Positions 25,598-37,272 of a stretch of 64,000 bases of DNA are shown here, in pieces (the stretch's first letter is position 1; every line of letters starts with the position of its first letter). The notes under the pieces were generated by a model. That model saw only the letters and a list, made by a program, of their open reading frames with translations. It was not told the origin of the DNA and searched no databases. A program made the translations under genes and the position numbers. Origin of the DNA: Todiramphus chloris collaris (taxonomy: Eukaryota; Chordata; Aves; Coraciiformes; Alcedinidae); NCBI GenBank assembly GCA_025345505.1, contig JANVCC010000125.1, positions 3,132,287-3,196,286 of the forward strand. Reading direction: 5' to 3'.

Positions 25598-25719
25598 CTT
25601 GAAATCTGGGTACTCATCCTGTCCATCTGTCCCAATGAGGACAAGACACTGTCCTTCTTATCCACTCTAGGCCTGTGGTTTCCCAGCACATCTCTGCTCT
25701 TTGACTGAAAATCCAAAAT
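25598..25719 (+). repeat. local direct duplication, copy A
   Basis: This 122-bp segment, beginning CTTGAAATCTGGGTACTCAT and ending AAAATCCAAAAT, recurs at 26601-26714 in the same orientation. By eye there are about 8 substitutions and one 8-base length difference, so roughly 93% identity over the shared 114 bases. I do not recognise it as a known avian transposon. There is no homology between the copies' outer flanks apart from a few bases. Confidence 0.85.
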
Positions 25720-26600
25720 ACAACCATTTCCTGAGCAGCCTGAGACCTACATGAGACTTGGCTTCCTGACCTAAATGTGGTCTGCTGACTATGTTACATC
25801 AACTGGAACTGATCATCAAGATAGACTGGCCACCTAGAATTCTGGTAAATAGGTAGTGCTTGGTTCTGCAGTTGCCATTTAGGAAGCTGGGGACAAATGG
25901 TCACTGAGAGTTCAAACTGCCATCGATAACCAGCCTAACCTCTAATTACCAGTACAGTTCAAATGCCAATTGCCTATTTGATTTTACATTTTAATTTAAG
26001 AAGTATAACCAAATCCTAATTTTAAAGAGTGTTTTTCTCTATATATATAGGTTGAATTTCAGTAATTAAATGAGCTAGAAATATTCCAGTGTATCAAAGC
26101 AAATTGGAATGCCTTGATTGAGCTGAAACAATTAAGGAATGTTTCAGGCAATTAAATTTTGTGAGAAATGTCAAAAATTGGCTTTGTTTCATTTCAGTAG
26201 AACAGATCTGTTCTGAAGATGTCATAATTTCTACAGAGTGGAAATCTCAAGTTTCTGTGAGCTTCATGTTTATTGTTATTGGGTTTTAAACTACTGTGAA
26301 TATGACTTCACATATTTATCCCAGTACAGTAACTGTGAAATAAATGTATTTCTTTCAACTTCTGATTAGTTTGGCTTATGTTTGAACCCATCTGATGGCA
26401 ATTTCCCTTTCTTCCCTTTCTTTTTAATGATATTTATTATTGTTTTTTAAACTGGTCTTTGAGCTGAGAACATCTGCTCTCTTTGGGTATGTACAGACAG
26501 CTTGTGGGTCCAGACTGATGCCAAATGGAGACTCAAGCAGATACAGCATTTACACAGCCATGAAAGGTGATGTGATTCAGGGAGGTAGGGATGTGAAGGG

Positions 26601-26714
26601 CTTGAAATCTGGGTACTCATCCTGTCCCAATTAGGACAAGACACTGTCCCTCTTACCCACTGTAGGCCTGTGGTTTCCCAGCATGTCTCTGCTCTTTGAT
26701 GGAAAATCCAAAAT
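26601..26714 (+). repeat. local direct duplication, copy B
   Basis: Second copy of the segment at 25598-25719; starts are 1003 bases apart. It lacks 8 bases present in copy A near the GTCC(...)CCAAT junction. After the shared end (AAAATCCAAAAT) the two copies diverge at once, which gives sharp borders. Confidence 0.85.
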
Positions 26715-29624
26715 GAAAAGGCTGTTTCCCTTGCAAACGATACAACTCCTAGCACTACTGTTTTTACAGTCTGAATCTGGTAAAGAAAATTAATTTCCTT
26801 TTGCCTTTACATTAGTCCTGATGAATTTCAGTAACATGGCATATTATGGAAATCCCGTAACTACATTGTGTTACTGAGTTGGCATTTAATAAACAAGAAC
26901 AAAGTGTGAATCTCCTGATCATTGTTAATCCTTTTCTTCTCCTGTGAATAACAAGTTCTTTATCCAAGGACAAAGAAATTCTTACGACTAAGTGTTCATC
27001 ACTGAAGGCTCTTAAAAAACAATCACTGCTGGATTTTCAATAATTTTCAATAAACTTCCTCCTGGTTAGGAGCAAAATTAAGTTCAGTGTATGCTGGAAA
27101 AGAAATTCCCCATGTCCCTTAACATCAAAGAGATCAGTGCAGAACAATCTTCTGCAGAAAACATAATAAAGCTGATGTTTGGATAAACAGCTGTATCTGT
27201 TTCTGAATAAACAGCAAGACTTTAAGGAACTCCAGGTAAAAGCTGTACACAACTATTTTGCAGGAGCAAATAGCAGCATGTTTTGTGAGGAATTTGTTCC
27301 AAAGGTACATCCTTGAGTACCTTGAGTACAAAATATCCTTGAACTGAAGCTGACTCTAACATCCCATGCTCCAGAACTGTATTTAAGCATACATTTTGCT
27401 CTGAGCGTGCAAACACTGCCACTGAAATCACTGAAAATTGCCTTAAAGCTAAGCCAAACCATGCTGAATTGGATTTTCTTCCCTGTTTTAAAACCAGGGT
27501 TATTAAGTGGTTAACAGTTCTCTTGCCGTAGCTTCTCTTTTGCTAAGACAGACTAAGAAACATGATGGTTTTAATGTATAATTTGCATAATGCTTCTGTT
27601 AATTTGTTATTTTCATTATGGCAACAGAATGAAAACGACATATTACACCCATAAAAAATACACAGCAGTTCTGATCCCTGTAGTCATTATGCTCTTAACG
27701 GAATTGCATCTCTTGCGTGGTCATTATTATTATTTATAAAGCCCCTTGATAAGGGCTCAGTGTAATGCGATGGGAAACTTTCCTGATTTATCAAGGAAAG
27801 AAGAAAATACTAAAATGAGGGAGAAAGTCGAGAAGGAGGGGAATTGGGAGCCAAAACACAAACTGAAGAATATGCCTCGATGCAAAGCACCAAATGGGTT
27901 TGCCTAGAAGTGAGGTTTTTTTTTTTTTTGTAACAGCTCTTTGGTCTCTGGATGTGACATCGACTGAATTTAACCCCTTTGTGCCAGGTGCCTCAAATAT
28001 ATAAAGTAACCACTGTTCCATGACATCCCAGTGCAAAAGAATTATGCAGTGTGAGCAGTACAAGGAGCAAGGAACAATTTCGATGTACAGAGAGCTGTGG
28101 AGGAAGCTGGCCTAATGCTTATGGTGTTGTCCTACAGGGACCCACATTTGGTTCTCTGCTCTCTAGAGATTGCTTGCCTGGCCTTAGAAAAACCATGTAT
28201 CCCTACTTGCCAGCTGTGGCATGCAGCTCGTGTGTTTCAAAAGGAGAACATAAAAACACGTAACAGAGAACTAAGGGGTAACATATCTGGGTAAAAAAAA
28301 AATCATGGTTTCACTCAGGTCTGCATTATAAAGGTCAGTGTCTGTTTTATTTTAGCTGTATTTGTGTGTCTGCATGTGGATTTCCATCACGATTAATGGT
28401 GCCCTGAGTTATTCCATAGCTCGATATGGGGCTGGTAGAAATGACAGAGGATTGAGGGAACACTCTGACCTTCTGAGTGGCAGCCAGAGGCTGAACAAGA
28501 TACCCCAGGCCATCTCAAGGACTCCATGTAGGCAGCTGAACCCATCTCCAGGCTCTTCCGAAAGTATTGACTAGATCTTCAGGAGCTGTAAGGGGTGTCT
28601 GGATGCCTAGTACGTGTTGCAACACCAACATACTGACACCTGTAACACCTCAAGTGTTAAAATCCTACACTGTGGGTGCAGTTCAGTTGCTTAAATAGAG
28701 GAATTGAGTGGCATTTTAGAAACTTCAATGTATCTAAGACCTTTGTTCAGGGTTGACTGGTATGACACCCAGTGTACAGGAGCAGCATGGTATTTTGGTC
28801 CAGGAGCTTGCAGCTAGGAAGGTTATGTTAGGCTCATCTCAAATGGCACTAGGTGTTTGTGTCTGGGCATTCAGACTGGACTTTATGGGTCTACTCTAAC
28901 TTTGCTCTGTTACAGCCTTGACTCTTTTTGGGGTATTAAGAAAGTGAGCTGCGTGGGTGAAGGATGCTTTGTGGAAAATGAATAGTCATTGTCTTTCTTC
29001 TGCAGGCAGAAACAGAGCAAAGTCTACAATTTGGTAGTACACCCAGTTAGTAAAAATGGCACAGACTTTAATGAGTGGCAGTTCGTATAGTCCCCAGGGA
29101 GGCAAGAATGACAATAGTAAAAGAAAAGCTCTGTGAAGGATGATCAGCTACCATAATGTTGAGCAAGAGGACTCATTGCCATCATTTAGGATGAAAAACT
29201 GAGAGAAGAGCCTTGCGAGGAAAGATGTGATAATAGTACTACCCTACAAAGTCGAATGAAGGGAGGAAATAATCTGTTCTCCTCGTTCCTCATGGTCAGG
29301 TCATGAAATAAGAAGTGTTACTGCAACAAGTGAGTTCTGGATTAGATGGTGGGAAAGAAAATTCTGACAGTAAGTGTTGAGAAATGCCAGAATAAATTGC
29401 CTGAGTTAACTGTGGACTATATCCCAGAAGGCTTTATAAATAGGATGGATAAACATTTGGAAAGAATGACCTAGGGACAGGGAATTAGACTACTACGATT
29501 AAATTATGTCCTGCCAGACCTAATTTTTCATAATTCAATGCTAAATTATCACTCTCAATGCCTAGACAGACAGACAGAGAAGGCTACAAGTGACTCTCTT
29601 CTTCCCACCTCCTTTTCTATCCTC
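26715..29624. other. non-coding unique sequence
   Basis: No gene recognised. Poly-T of 14 occurs at 27916-27929. The stretch 27590-27790 is AT-rich and repeat-free and contains a GATA core inside a near-perfect GCCC(C)TT/AAGGGC hairpin at 27741-27756; it is a weak candidate for a regulatory element. Frames are under 91 codons and unrecognised. Confidence 0.5.
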
Positions 29625-30068
29625 TCAAACTGGCTTCACAGGAGGCTTGCACATCCCTTGGATCATATTCACAGTAGTCCTCTGGACCTGCTCCAACAGG
29701 TCCGTGTCCTTCTTGTGTTGGGGGCTCCAGAATAGAATGCAAGAGTGCAGTGGAGGGGGAGAATCAACCCCCTTGACCTGCTGGTCACCTTTCTTTGGAT
29801 GCAACCCAGAATATAGTTGTTTTTCTGGGCCTCAGGTGCACACTGGCAGGTCATGTTGGTCTTCTTGTCAACCAACACACCCAAATCCTCGTCAGGGCTG
29901 CTTTCAATCCATTCTCTGCCCTGTCTCTATTTGTGTAGGACCTTGCATTTGGTCTTGTTGAACTTCTTAAGGGTAGCACCTCTCAAATTGGTCCAGGTCC
30001 CTCTGGATGGCATCCCTTCCCTCCAGCAGGTTGACCACACCACACAGCTTGGTGTCGTCAGCAAATGA
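29625..30068 (-). mobile_element. CR1 LINE fragment with ORF2 (reverse transcriptase) remnant
   Basis: The minus strand encodes pieces of the CR1 ORF2 protein downstream of the catalytic RT motif: KKFNKTKCKVLHK, then [19 protein letters not shown], then [20 protein letters not shown], in family order but interrupted. The nucleotide sequence also follows the family well (for example GGATGGCATCCCTTCCCTCC and CACACAGCTTGGTGTCGTCA, read on +). The catalytic FADD box would lie just beyond the right edge of the match and is absent. The 3' UTR and tail are also missing on the left, so this is an internal fragment, cut at both ends. ORF2 supplies endonuclease and reverse transcriptase for target-primed insertion; this copy is dead. 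Confidence 0.9.
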
Positions 30069-31824
30069 TTCCTTATTTGCTTCTGTTGCTGTTCTGTAAT
30101 GCACGTCACTCTTCTGCCCCCTCTCTCTTCCTTGATAATCCATCCAACACCGCTGTATCTATCGAAATGTCCCTCCCCTATAAACATCAGGCATGATTCC
30201 ATATCCCTTGTAACATCCTCTGCCTGCTCCCTGCCCTGCACAGACTCACACAGCGCCTACTGAACAGTGCCATTAGGTACTGAATAATCACAGCAGTGTT
30301 GCTGTTTGAGGTAACACTTTTCTTTTCTCCTACGCAGCATCACCAGCTGGCTTACAGCCCTTTCTCAGAGGGAAAGCAAAACCGAGCCATTGTCTCATCT
30401 CATTCTCAAATGTAAAATAGTTAAGTACTATAGGAAGCTATTTCTTTCTTGCTTTTGTGCTTCTGTTCCTTTAGCCACCTACACAGCTGCCGGATGATTT
30501 AAGACTGTGACAGACCAAGCTGAGATAAATCTCGCTGCAGTGATGTGAGATCACTGCTGCCGGGGAATATCACACTCTCGAGATGGTAGAAGGCGGAGGG
30601 ATGCAGATATGTGGACTACGGTCATTGAGATGACAGCCTGACTTACTGCACTGAAGTGCCCACAAAGATGCAGTGGCACAATAAACGTGATTTGGACTGA
30701 GGTGTCCATGACCTGGTGGTGCTGCTCAGCTGAGGAGCAGTAGCATCTAGCAGTGGGGAGTGGAGTATAGCTGGGTGTCATCTCTTCTTGTAACTTAACA
30801 ACGTCAGGGCTTCACCATCAGATAATGACCACCTAGATTTTCCACATGGTGCTGACCTTGAAGGTAGTAACAGCATAAATCAGTGCAGCAAAACCATATC
30901 GGACATGTCAGAGGCAGGGAGATGAGACCTAATTGTTTGAGGAGGCAGAGATAGCAGGAAGGACTTTTCTAGTGCATTGTGATTGGAAATGTCAGCTTTG
31001 TGTGTCTGAGTTAGTTATGGTGCTTGAAAAGAGGCTGTTGGATGGGCTGTCCAGAACAAGAAGAGCCTGCTCTTTCCTTTGGACTGCTACTGAACCCACT
31101 CCTGGCAAAAAGTAGTGGAACGCATGGTGCAAAAGGCTAGGAAATCTCATCATAAAGTTGAAGACTTGCAGATGTCAGAGGCACCAAGAGGTGACTAGGA
31201 GCTGGGGACAGGTCTCAGGGAGGACAAGAACTTGCTAAAGGGGAGAGATGAATGGGTAGGATTTGGTACCGCTCAGAAATTAACTGAGCTGATTAAAGGG
31301 CATGCAAGGACACAGTGGGTAAATGAGTGCTGTACAGAGGCATTTTATTAGATTTTCTGTCTGACAAAGATACAGTGCTTTTTAATAACAGTTGTGTCAC
31401 TACCTGGGGTAAATCCCTATTCGTGTGGAAGTAGCTGGGCAGCATGTGGACATGTTCAAGGATTGAGTCACCTCAGCTTCACAGTTTATTTCTAGTTAGC
31501 TGATCACTGTTAATGACTGAACGCATGAGCCTCACCTTCTGTGAGTGCAGAATGTAAAGTTTTGACTCAGATAGCTCTAAAATGTTTCCCTTGACGCTTA
31601 GAGTTGGATGGGAGAAGTATCTTTCCATTTAATGGTGTAGGCCTAGAAGATCAGTTTTATCAAGTAAGCATTGGGACTGGCTTACCCTTAAATAGCTCTC
31701 TTGGCAGCTGCATCAGCAATGCTTCCTGGATCCCACAGTGTGGGATTTATAGAGCGTACGACATGAACTGGAGCATGGATGGCACACTGGATAATGCTGA
31801 CAGGAAGGGTAGTGTTTGTAGTTC
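30069..31824. other. non-coding unique sequence
   Basis: No gene or repeat recognised between the two CR1 fragments. Frames are 60-104 codons, and the longest runs on from the CR1 antisense frame at the left border. Confidence 0.5.
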
Positions 31825-32435
31825 TATTGACCTCGTCTCCTCTGCTTTTTCTTAGGTCAGATGATCTGTAAAGGGGCAGGATCACTTCCCTTGAGCTGCT
31901 GTCAATGTTCTTCCTAATGTAGCCCAGGATGCCGTTGACCTTCTTTGCTGCAAGGCCACGTTGCTGTAATGATTGTGGGCAGCTTGTGGCCCCACCAGTA
32001 TCTGCAGTTCCTTCTCCACAGAGATGCTTTACAGAGGTCAGATCCCAACCTGTACAGGTGAATGGGGTCCCTACGTTCAAAAAATTCCTTAGGCTTCTGT
32101 TGATCTGTTCTTCCTCTAAATGCTAGCACATCCAACTGATCTAACAACCACTCTTCCCAATTCCGTATCACCTGAAAACTTGCTGTGGGTGCAGTCTGCC
32201 ATGGCATCCATGTCATTAATGAAGATGTTAAAGTGGATTGCCCCCAGTATTGATCCCTGGTGTTCAGTGTTGGTGAATGGCTTCCAGGCAGATGTCATGG
32301 CACTGATCACAACCCTTTGTGCCCAACACTTCAGCTGTTTTTCAGTCCACCTGTGTCCACTTTTCTAGTCTATATTTGTTTCATATATGGATATTTTATG
32401 GGAGACAGTGTAGAAAGTCTTGCTAGTCTTTTTGC
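31825..32435 (-). mobile_element. old CR1 LINE fragment with RT remnant
   Basis: On the minus strand the translation contains QGSILGAIHFNIFINDMD followed by HSKFSGDTELGRVV, which is the CR1 reverse-transcriptase core (family form QGSVLGPILFNIFINDLD...SKFADDTKLGGVV). The catalytic FADD box reads FSGD here, so the active site is lost. Further on, KKVNGILGYIRKNIDSSSRE and VILPLY match the later ORF2. The right end, near 32398-32435, still resembles CR1 (GGGAGACAGTGTAGAAAGTC read on +). No 3' tail is present. It is more diverged than the fragment at 29.6 kb and overlaps it in family coordinates, so it is a separate and older insertion. Confidence 0.85.
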
Positions 32436-34241
32436 CTTCAGTAATTTTTCCTGTCCTAGCATATATTAAAAAACCCCATTTTGATACTTCCCAAATATTG
32501 CATCTGCAGAGAAGAGGAACTTGCCTCGACTACACAGTGCCAGTGTGATTGCATCTGGAAACGTGCTGTGACCGCTGTGAATCGTGGCACTGGTTTTATC
32601 AGTCTGCAAATGCTCATACACCCAGAGCTGCTGTGCTTCTTTTGCTTAGTGTAAGTGACCTCCTGCGTTGGCGTGATTAAATGCATCCACTTGTTGCAGA
32701 CCTGTCCACACTGGAAAATGCATGAACCTGTCCTCATGAAGCAAGTTCATGTTTCTAACAAGTTCTACCCAGCCTGGCAGAAGCATGATGCTGATGTCAT
32801 TTTTTCTTGTACCAACACCGGAGTTGGCCAACGTGGCAGGATGTTGGTAAATGTATCAGTGAAACACTGTGCTTCTATTGACATTCCAGTAAAGCCCTTG
32901 CACAGGGAGAAGGCACTGGTGGTATAATATCTTCCACCTCCTCGGGGCTGGTTTAGTGTAATTAATTGAGACTTAAAAACCCACCTTTTCTGAGGTAGTT
33001 ATTCAAGAGCTGTTGAGGAAGAGGGGACAAGACAGGTTCAGCACATAACTGGGAAAGCGTGGAATACATTTGAGATTGATTAGAAATCAGTTCCAAAGCA
33101 ATTCTGCAAAGGAGAAAATACCATCTTAAATGTGTCATGTGTCCCACAACCATCTCCCCTCTGAGTAACCGTCCATATACTCTCCCTTAATTGGTTTAAG
33201 TGGCCTTTGCTCCTTTATTTTCTAAGCTGAGGTTCATGTCTCGCAAGAGCTGGTTGTGGTTTTTTGCTCATTACATTAACTACTGAGTTGGAAGAATTAA
33301 TTAGTTGATTGCGATAAAGTCTAATTACTGTTTGCAGTTGGATTAATTAACCAAATTCCCAGAGATCCCGTCTACTCCACTCCCTAGATGTTCCAGTGTA
33401 AGCAGGAAGATGCATCCTAAGGGGTAATGACTTGGTAAACTACTTAATAAGCAGCATCTGCAACAGACACCTTTCCAAAACTCAAACATTGGAATTCAGC
33501 CCTTGGACGTACTTTGAAAGCTTGTCATTGAGTAGGACAAATGGGAGGGTGGAAGAAAATATTGACATAATGAAGCTCAATGAAGTGATATGAAAGATTC
33601 TGTAGCTGAGACGCAGTTTCCACATGTAAAATAAGACCTGCTCTGGAAAAAACAGTCTGGGCAAGTGAAAAAAACCCACTAAAAAAGTGAGACAGAAATC
33701 AGTTTTGTCTCATTGACACCCATTGGACTGGCACAAAGAAGCTGTGTAGGTCTGACATGAACAGAAAGACAGGCTCTGTGGTTGCCTAGCACAGACTTGG
33801 TCAAAAATGTGTCCAGGCTTTCATCAGCCTCCATCAGACAGGTCGCTGTCAGCCCATCTTCATTGCTGGTACGGTGGAGTGGGAACCTTGCTGGCTGAAC
33901 ATGGGAACGTGTGCCATTTTCTGACAGCCCTCCCTAGATGGTGTTCACCTCCAGTAAAAGAATACTACTGGTGCTAGTGCAGCTTTTATCCTCTTGCTGT
34001 ACCTTGCATGCCCTCCAGGGCTGTGAGTTAGCATGTGGTATAGGTTTAGGTGTGATTTCTGCCTGTTTTCAGGTGTTTACAATGTACACTTCTTTGACCA
34101 GCTCATCTCTTTTGACTTTGTGAGCACAAACAAACATGTCTAGGTAGAAATTTCTCCAAATTAGGCTAGATATCTGACCCCAGGATGAGATGACTTGGCA
34201 GTCCAGAGATCTATCACTCTGCATTGACTACAAGTTCACAT
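32436..34241. other. non-coding unique sequence
   Basis: No gene recognised. A 90-codon + frame at 32655-32927 overlaps a 93-codon minus frame and neither resembles a family. The piece 33260-33360 is AT-rich with clustered TAATTA cores and is listed separately. Confidence 0.5.
33262..33360. other. candidate conserved non-coding element
   Basis: Within about 60 bases there are three TAATTA-type cores: GAATTAATTAG near 33293, CTAATTACTG near 33321 and GATTAATTAACC near 33341, with a GCGATAAAG between them. This is denser in intact homeodomain-type sites than the neighbouring DNA and is not a simple repeat. Function is inferred from composition only. Confidence 0.28.
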
Positions 34242-34771
34242 ACAGGCATCTCACCTGGAGTACTGTGTCCAGTTCTGGAGCCCCTATGACAGGAAGGATA
34301 TGGATGTCCTGGAACGTGTCCAGAGAAGGGCCACGAGAATGATCAGAGGGCTGGAGCACCTCTCCTATGGGGACTGACTGAGAGAGTTGGGGTTGTTCAG
34401 TCTGGAGAAAAGAAGGCTCTGGAGAGACCTTACTGTGGCCTTCCAGTATCTGAAGGGGGCTACAAGAAAGCTGGGAAGGGACTTTTTAGGCTGTCAGGCA
34501 GTGACAGGTCTGGAGGGAATGGATTAAAACTAGAGATAGGTCGCTTCAGGTTAGACATTAGGAAGAATTTCTTCCCCATGAGGCTGGTGAGACACTGGCA
34601 CAGGTTGCCCAGAGAGGTGGTGGGAGCCCCATCCTTGGAAGTGTTTAAGGCCAGGCTGGATGGGGCTGTGAGCAACCTGCTCTAGTGGGAGGGGTCCCTG
34701 CCCATGGCAGGGGGGTTGGAACCAGATGAACTTTAAGGTCCCTTCCAACCCTGACAATTCTATGATTCTGT
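34242..34771 (+). mobile_element. CR1 LINE, 530 bp, relatively young
   Basis: A 5'-truncated CR1 starting in the late ORF2 region (CACCTGGAGTACTGTGTCCA) and running intact to the 3' tail (GGTCCCTTCCAACCCTGACA, then ATTCTATG and ATTCTGT). The + strand encodes [29 protein letters not shown] and LTVAFQYLKGATRKLG, followed in another frame by FRLDIRKNFFPMRLVRHW. It belongs to the same subfamily as the copy at 45.07 kb; I count about 26 differences over about 435 shared bases (roughly 6%), which makes both among the youngest CR1s here. The 181-codon minus frame overlapping it is antisense shadow. Confidence 0.95.
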
Positions 34772-35691
34772 AAAAGGTTCTTTTCTTCAGCAGTTCTGTG
34801 GAATCAAGTTCTTCATCAGAAATACTTTGTCTGCTTTGCCAGCTCAGATAATCACTGCTCTGTATCCTTTGAGAAAGAGCATTGAGGTACCTCCATGGGA
34901 GCAGCACCTTGTTGCTTGAGAGATGCATTGTTCTCAGCTGCTTCTTTTTGTTCCCTTTCTGATCTATGCCCCAAGTCTGCCCTGCCTGTCCATGTCCTGT
35001 GCTGAACGTGACCCAACTCACTAACTTGAATTTTGGGCTTGACCTTGGACACCTCTCATTTCTGTGGACCTGTCTGGAGGTCACTGCACCTTTCACTGAC
35101 CCTGGTTATTGCAGCTCTCTGTACCTAAGCTAGCTGTGATGTCTCCAACTGCAGTTCTTGGAGAGTTATAGCCACGAGCTTCAGTGTGTTTGACCAAATG
35201 CAGGCTAAATAAAGATCTCAAGCAATAGAGAGTTTTCAGTCTAATGTTAGAATCTGGACTTTGTTTCCAAATTACTGTGTGGTATTTTTCCTTACAGTGA
35301 TCTTTATTAAGTACCATATTTTCTATACACATGAAACATACTGTAGTTTGGGGAACTATCATATATTATTAATAATATTATCAACGCTTTGAAGTTCCTT
35401 TGAAAAACTCAGTATTTAGCTCACAAAACACGACATAAAAACAAATTACTGAAAATTACTGAAATTGCACAAATTACATATCCAAATCAGAAGAGAAGAC
35501 TCTGTTGAGTTTAGAGCTCAAAACAGGGTTTAGCTCTGAATTTGGTGGCGCAGACACCGTCCAAGTTGTTATCAGTGGATTTTGGATTCAGTTGGATAGA
35601 TGATTCTTTACGTGAAGCTTTTGCTCACACTAGTTACTTGAAATGTTATCCATCTATCATCCATCATCTATCTCCTCCACTTTCTTCATCG
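34772..35691. other. non-coding unique sequence
   Basis: Between two CR1 copies; no gene or repeat recognised apart from a short ATCC/ATCT-rich patch near 35648-35673. Confidence 0.5.
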
Positions 35692-35830
35692 AACCTCTTC
35701 AAGGCCAGGTTGGATTGGGCTTTCAGCAACCTGGTCTAGTGGAAGCAAAGTGTCCCTGCCCATAACAGGGGATTGCAACTAGACAATCTTAAAGATCCCT
35801 TGCAACCCAAACCATTCTATGATTCTGTGA
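35692..35830 (+). mobile_element. CR1 LINE 3' end fragment
   Basis: It opens at AACCTCTTCAAGGCCAGGTT, runs through GGGCTTTCAGCAACCTGGTC, TGTCCCTGCCCATAACAGGG and AACTAGACAATCTTAAAGAT, and closes with AACCCAAACCATTCTATGAT and TCTGTGA. This is the last 140 bp of a CR1 with the CCAACCCAAACC tail type, so a different subfamily from the 34.2 kb copy. No other part of the LINE is present. Confidence 0.92.
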
Positions 35831-36004
35831 TAAATTACCTCAGCACTCCCTGTGGGAATCTTCCAAATGGAAATTTAAGAAAGGTCTGACATGCAGGATA
35901 TAGGAGTGGAAGCTAGGAGAGACATTGAGGAAAAATCTTGGTTCCACTGAACCCTGGAAAGTTAGATTTTTTTTTTCATTTGGAACATGCTTTCACTTCT
36001 AGAC

Positions 36005-36140
36005 ACTCTCTGTTCAGCACTGACTCAGCATGTGGCTTTGGACTAACCCCGACCTCTCCGAGTCTCACATCCCGTATCTGTAAAAGGCAATAGCTCTTTC
36101 GGTTAAGGATGCAGATCAGATTTATATAGCATCTAGAATA
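36005..36140 (+). mobile_element. MIR-type SINE fragment
   Basis: The sequence tracks the middle and 3' part of the MIR consensus: GCACTGACTC then TGTGGCTTTGG (family CTGTGTGACCTTGGGCAAG), GACCTCTCCGAGTCTCA (family AACCTCTCTGAGCCTCA), and CCCGTATCTGTAAAAGGCAATAG (family CATCTGTAAAATGGGGATAATAG). The A-box/B-box promoter part of the tRNA head is not recognisable. MIRs are very old amniote retroposons and uncommon in birds, so this is one of the oldest datable pieces in the window. Assignment is from remembered consensus. Confidence 0.6.
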
Positions 36141-37175
36141 ACCTTACAAAGTACCATTCTACAGCTGTTTTCCTCACATTCTCCTATTTTCTGGCATAGA
36201 TTTGCACCCAACTTCCCACAGAACTGTTGCCTCTACCCTGAATTTTGTATGCAGCTGTGTGGTGACTCACAGCCTTTACCTAACACAATGAAATTCTTCG
36301 TGTTTACTTCCAGATGTTGTCTCTACTGTCCATTCACTTTACTGCATATCCTAGAATCTATAGTATTATCCAATTCACCACATTTCTCTCCACAGTCTGC
36401 TGCTGGGATGTTTACTTGCAGATTTCAATTGGACAATAAAGAAAATCAATCAGAAAGGAAGCCAGCTCGCCAGACAGTAGCATGTGAACGGCAGCTGTGG
36501 GAAAGCCTGGAATTTTTGTACTGCTGAGCTGAAATTCTTGGGGTTGACAGTGGAAAAAGAACTTCACAGTGAAAAAAGCATTCAGCTATCCTCTTCTTAA
36601 AAGAACCTGACTTTCACATGGCAGCTACTGGCCAACCACATTAACAACCACTGTGCAAAGCATCATATAAGCATTTCCAGCCCACTAAGGTGAGATATTT
36701 TATGATTGTGAAAGTTTAGAAGGGTCACACTTCCACAATTCTTCTGGATGCTCTTATGGATGAAGTCATGCCCTTCACTTGTAGGAGGGAAGCAACACTA
36801 TACTTTATTAATAGAAAGTAGTGAGTTCACAAAAGTCAACGGTAAGTGCAACAAGGGCTTAACAAGATTCCATGGCAAAGTACATTTGATTATTTACTGC
36901 AGAGAGGACAGCTTCAGACAAAACTGTCAGGGAGACGCTCCCGTTGAGTCAGGAGGTTCAGAATGGACCTTTTTGCTTTCTAAACTCCTTCTCAGAGAGG
37001 AGACTAGGTGCTGCTGGATCCACTCCTAGTTCCAGACTTAGTCATCAGTTTATGTCCAAAGGATTAAAAATTACTAAAGCTGGAACTTGGGAGAGGGAAA
37101 CATCCAAGCATCTTATTCCTTGTAGTTCTTTCTTTGACCTATTACTGCTTTTAGGGTCTGGCTTGGATACAGCCA

Positions 37176-37272
37176 CATAGAATCACAGAATCATAGAACT
37201 ATCAGGGTTGGAAGGGACCTTAAAGATCATCTGGTTCCGACCCCCCTGCCATGGGCAGGGACACCTCCCAGA
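37176..37272 (-). mobile_element. CR1 LINE 3' end fragment
   Basis: Antisense tail: ATAGAATCACAGAATCATAG, then TCAGGGTTGGAAGGGACCTT, AAAGATCATCTGGTTCCGAC and CCCCCTGCCATGGGCAGGGA. Similarity stops abruptly after ACACCTCCCAG near 37272. It carries the 'TGTCAGGGTTGGAAGG' tail type shared with the copies at 34.2 and 45.07 kb. Only about 97 bp long: a very short truncated insertion. Confidence 0.92.

Noticed and set aside
28780-28870. GAGCAGCATGGTATTTTGGTCC resembling the head of a tRNA-derived SINE
   Set aside because: Only about 20 bases fit and no body or tail follows.
31580-31824. Possible extension of the CR1 at 31.8 kb to the left
   Set aside because: The protein and nucleotide match to CR1 fades at about 31825 and I could not follow it further.
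34551-35096. 181-codon minus-strand frame, the longest in the window
   Set aside because: About 220 of its bases are antisense to a CR1 LINE, whose repeat consensus explains the open frame. The rest is unrecognised.
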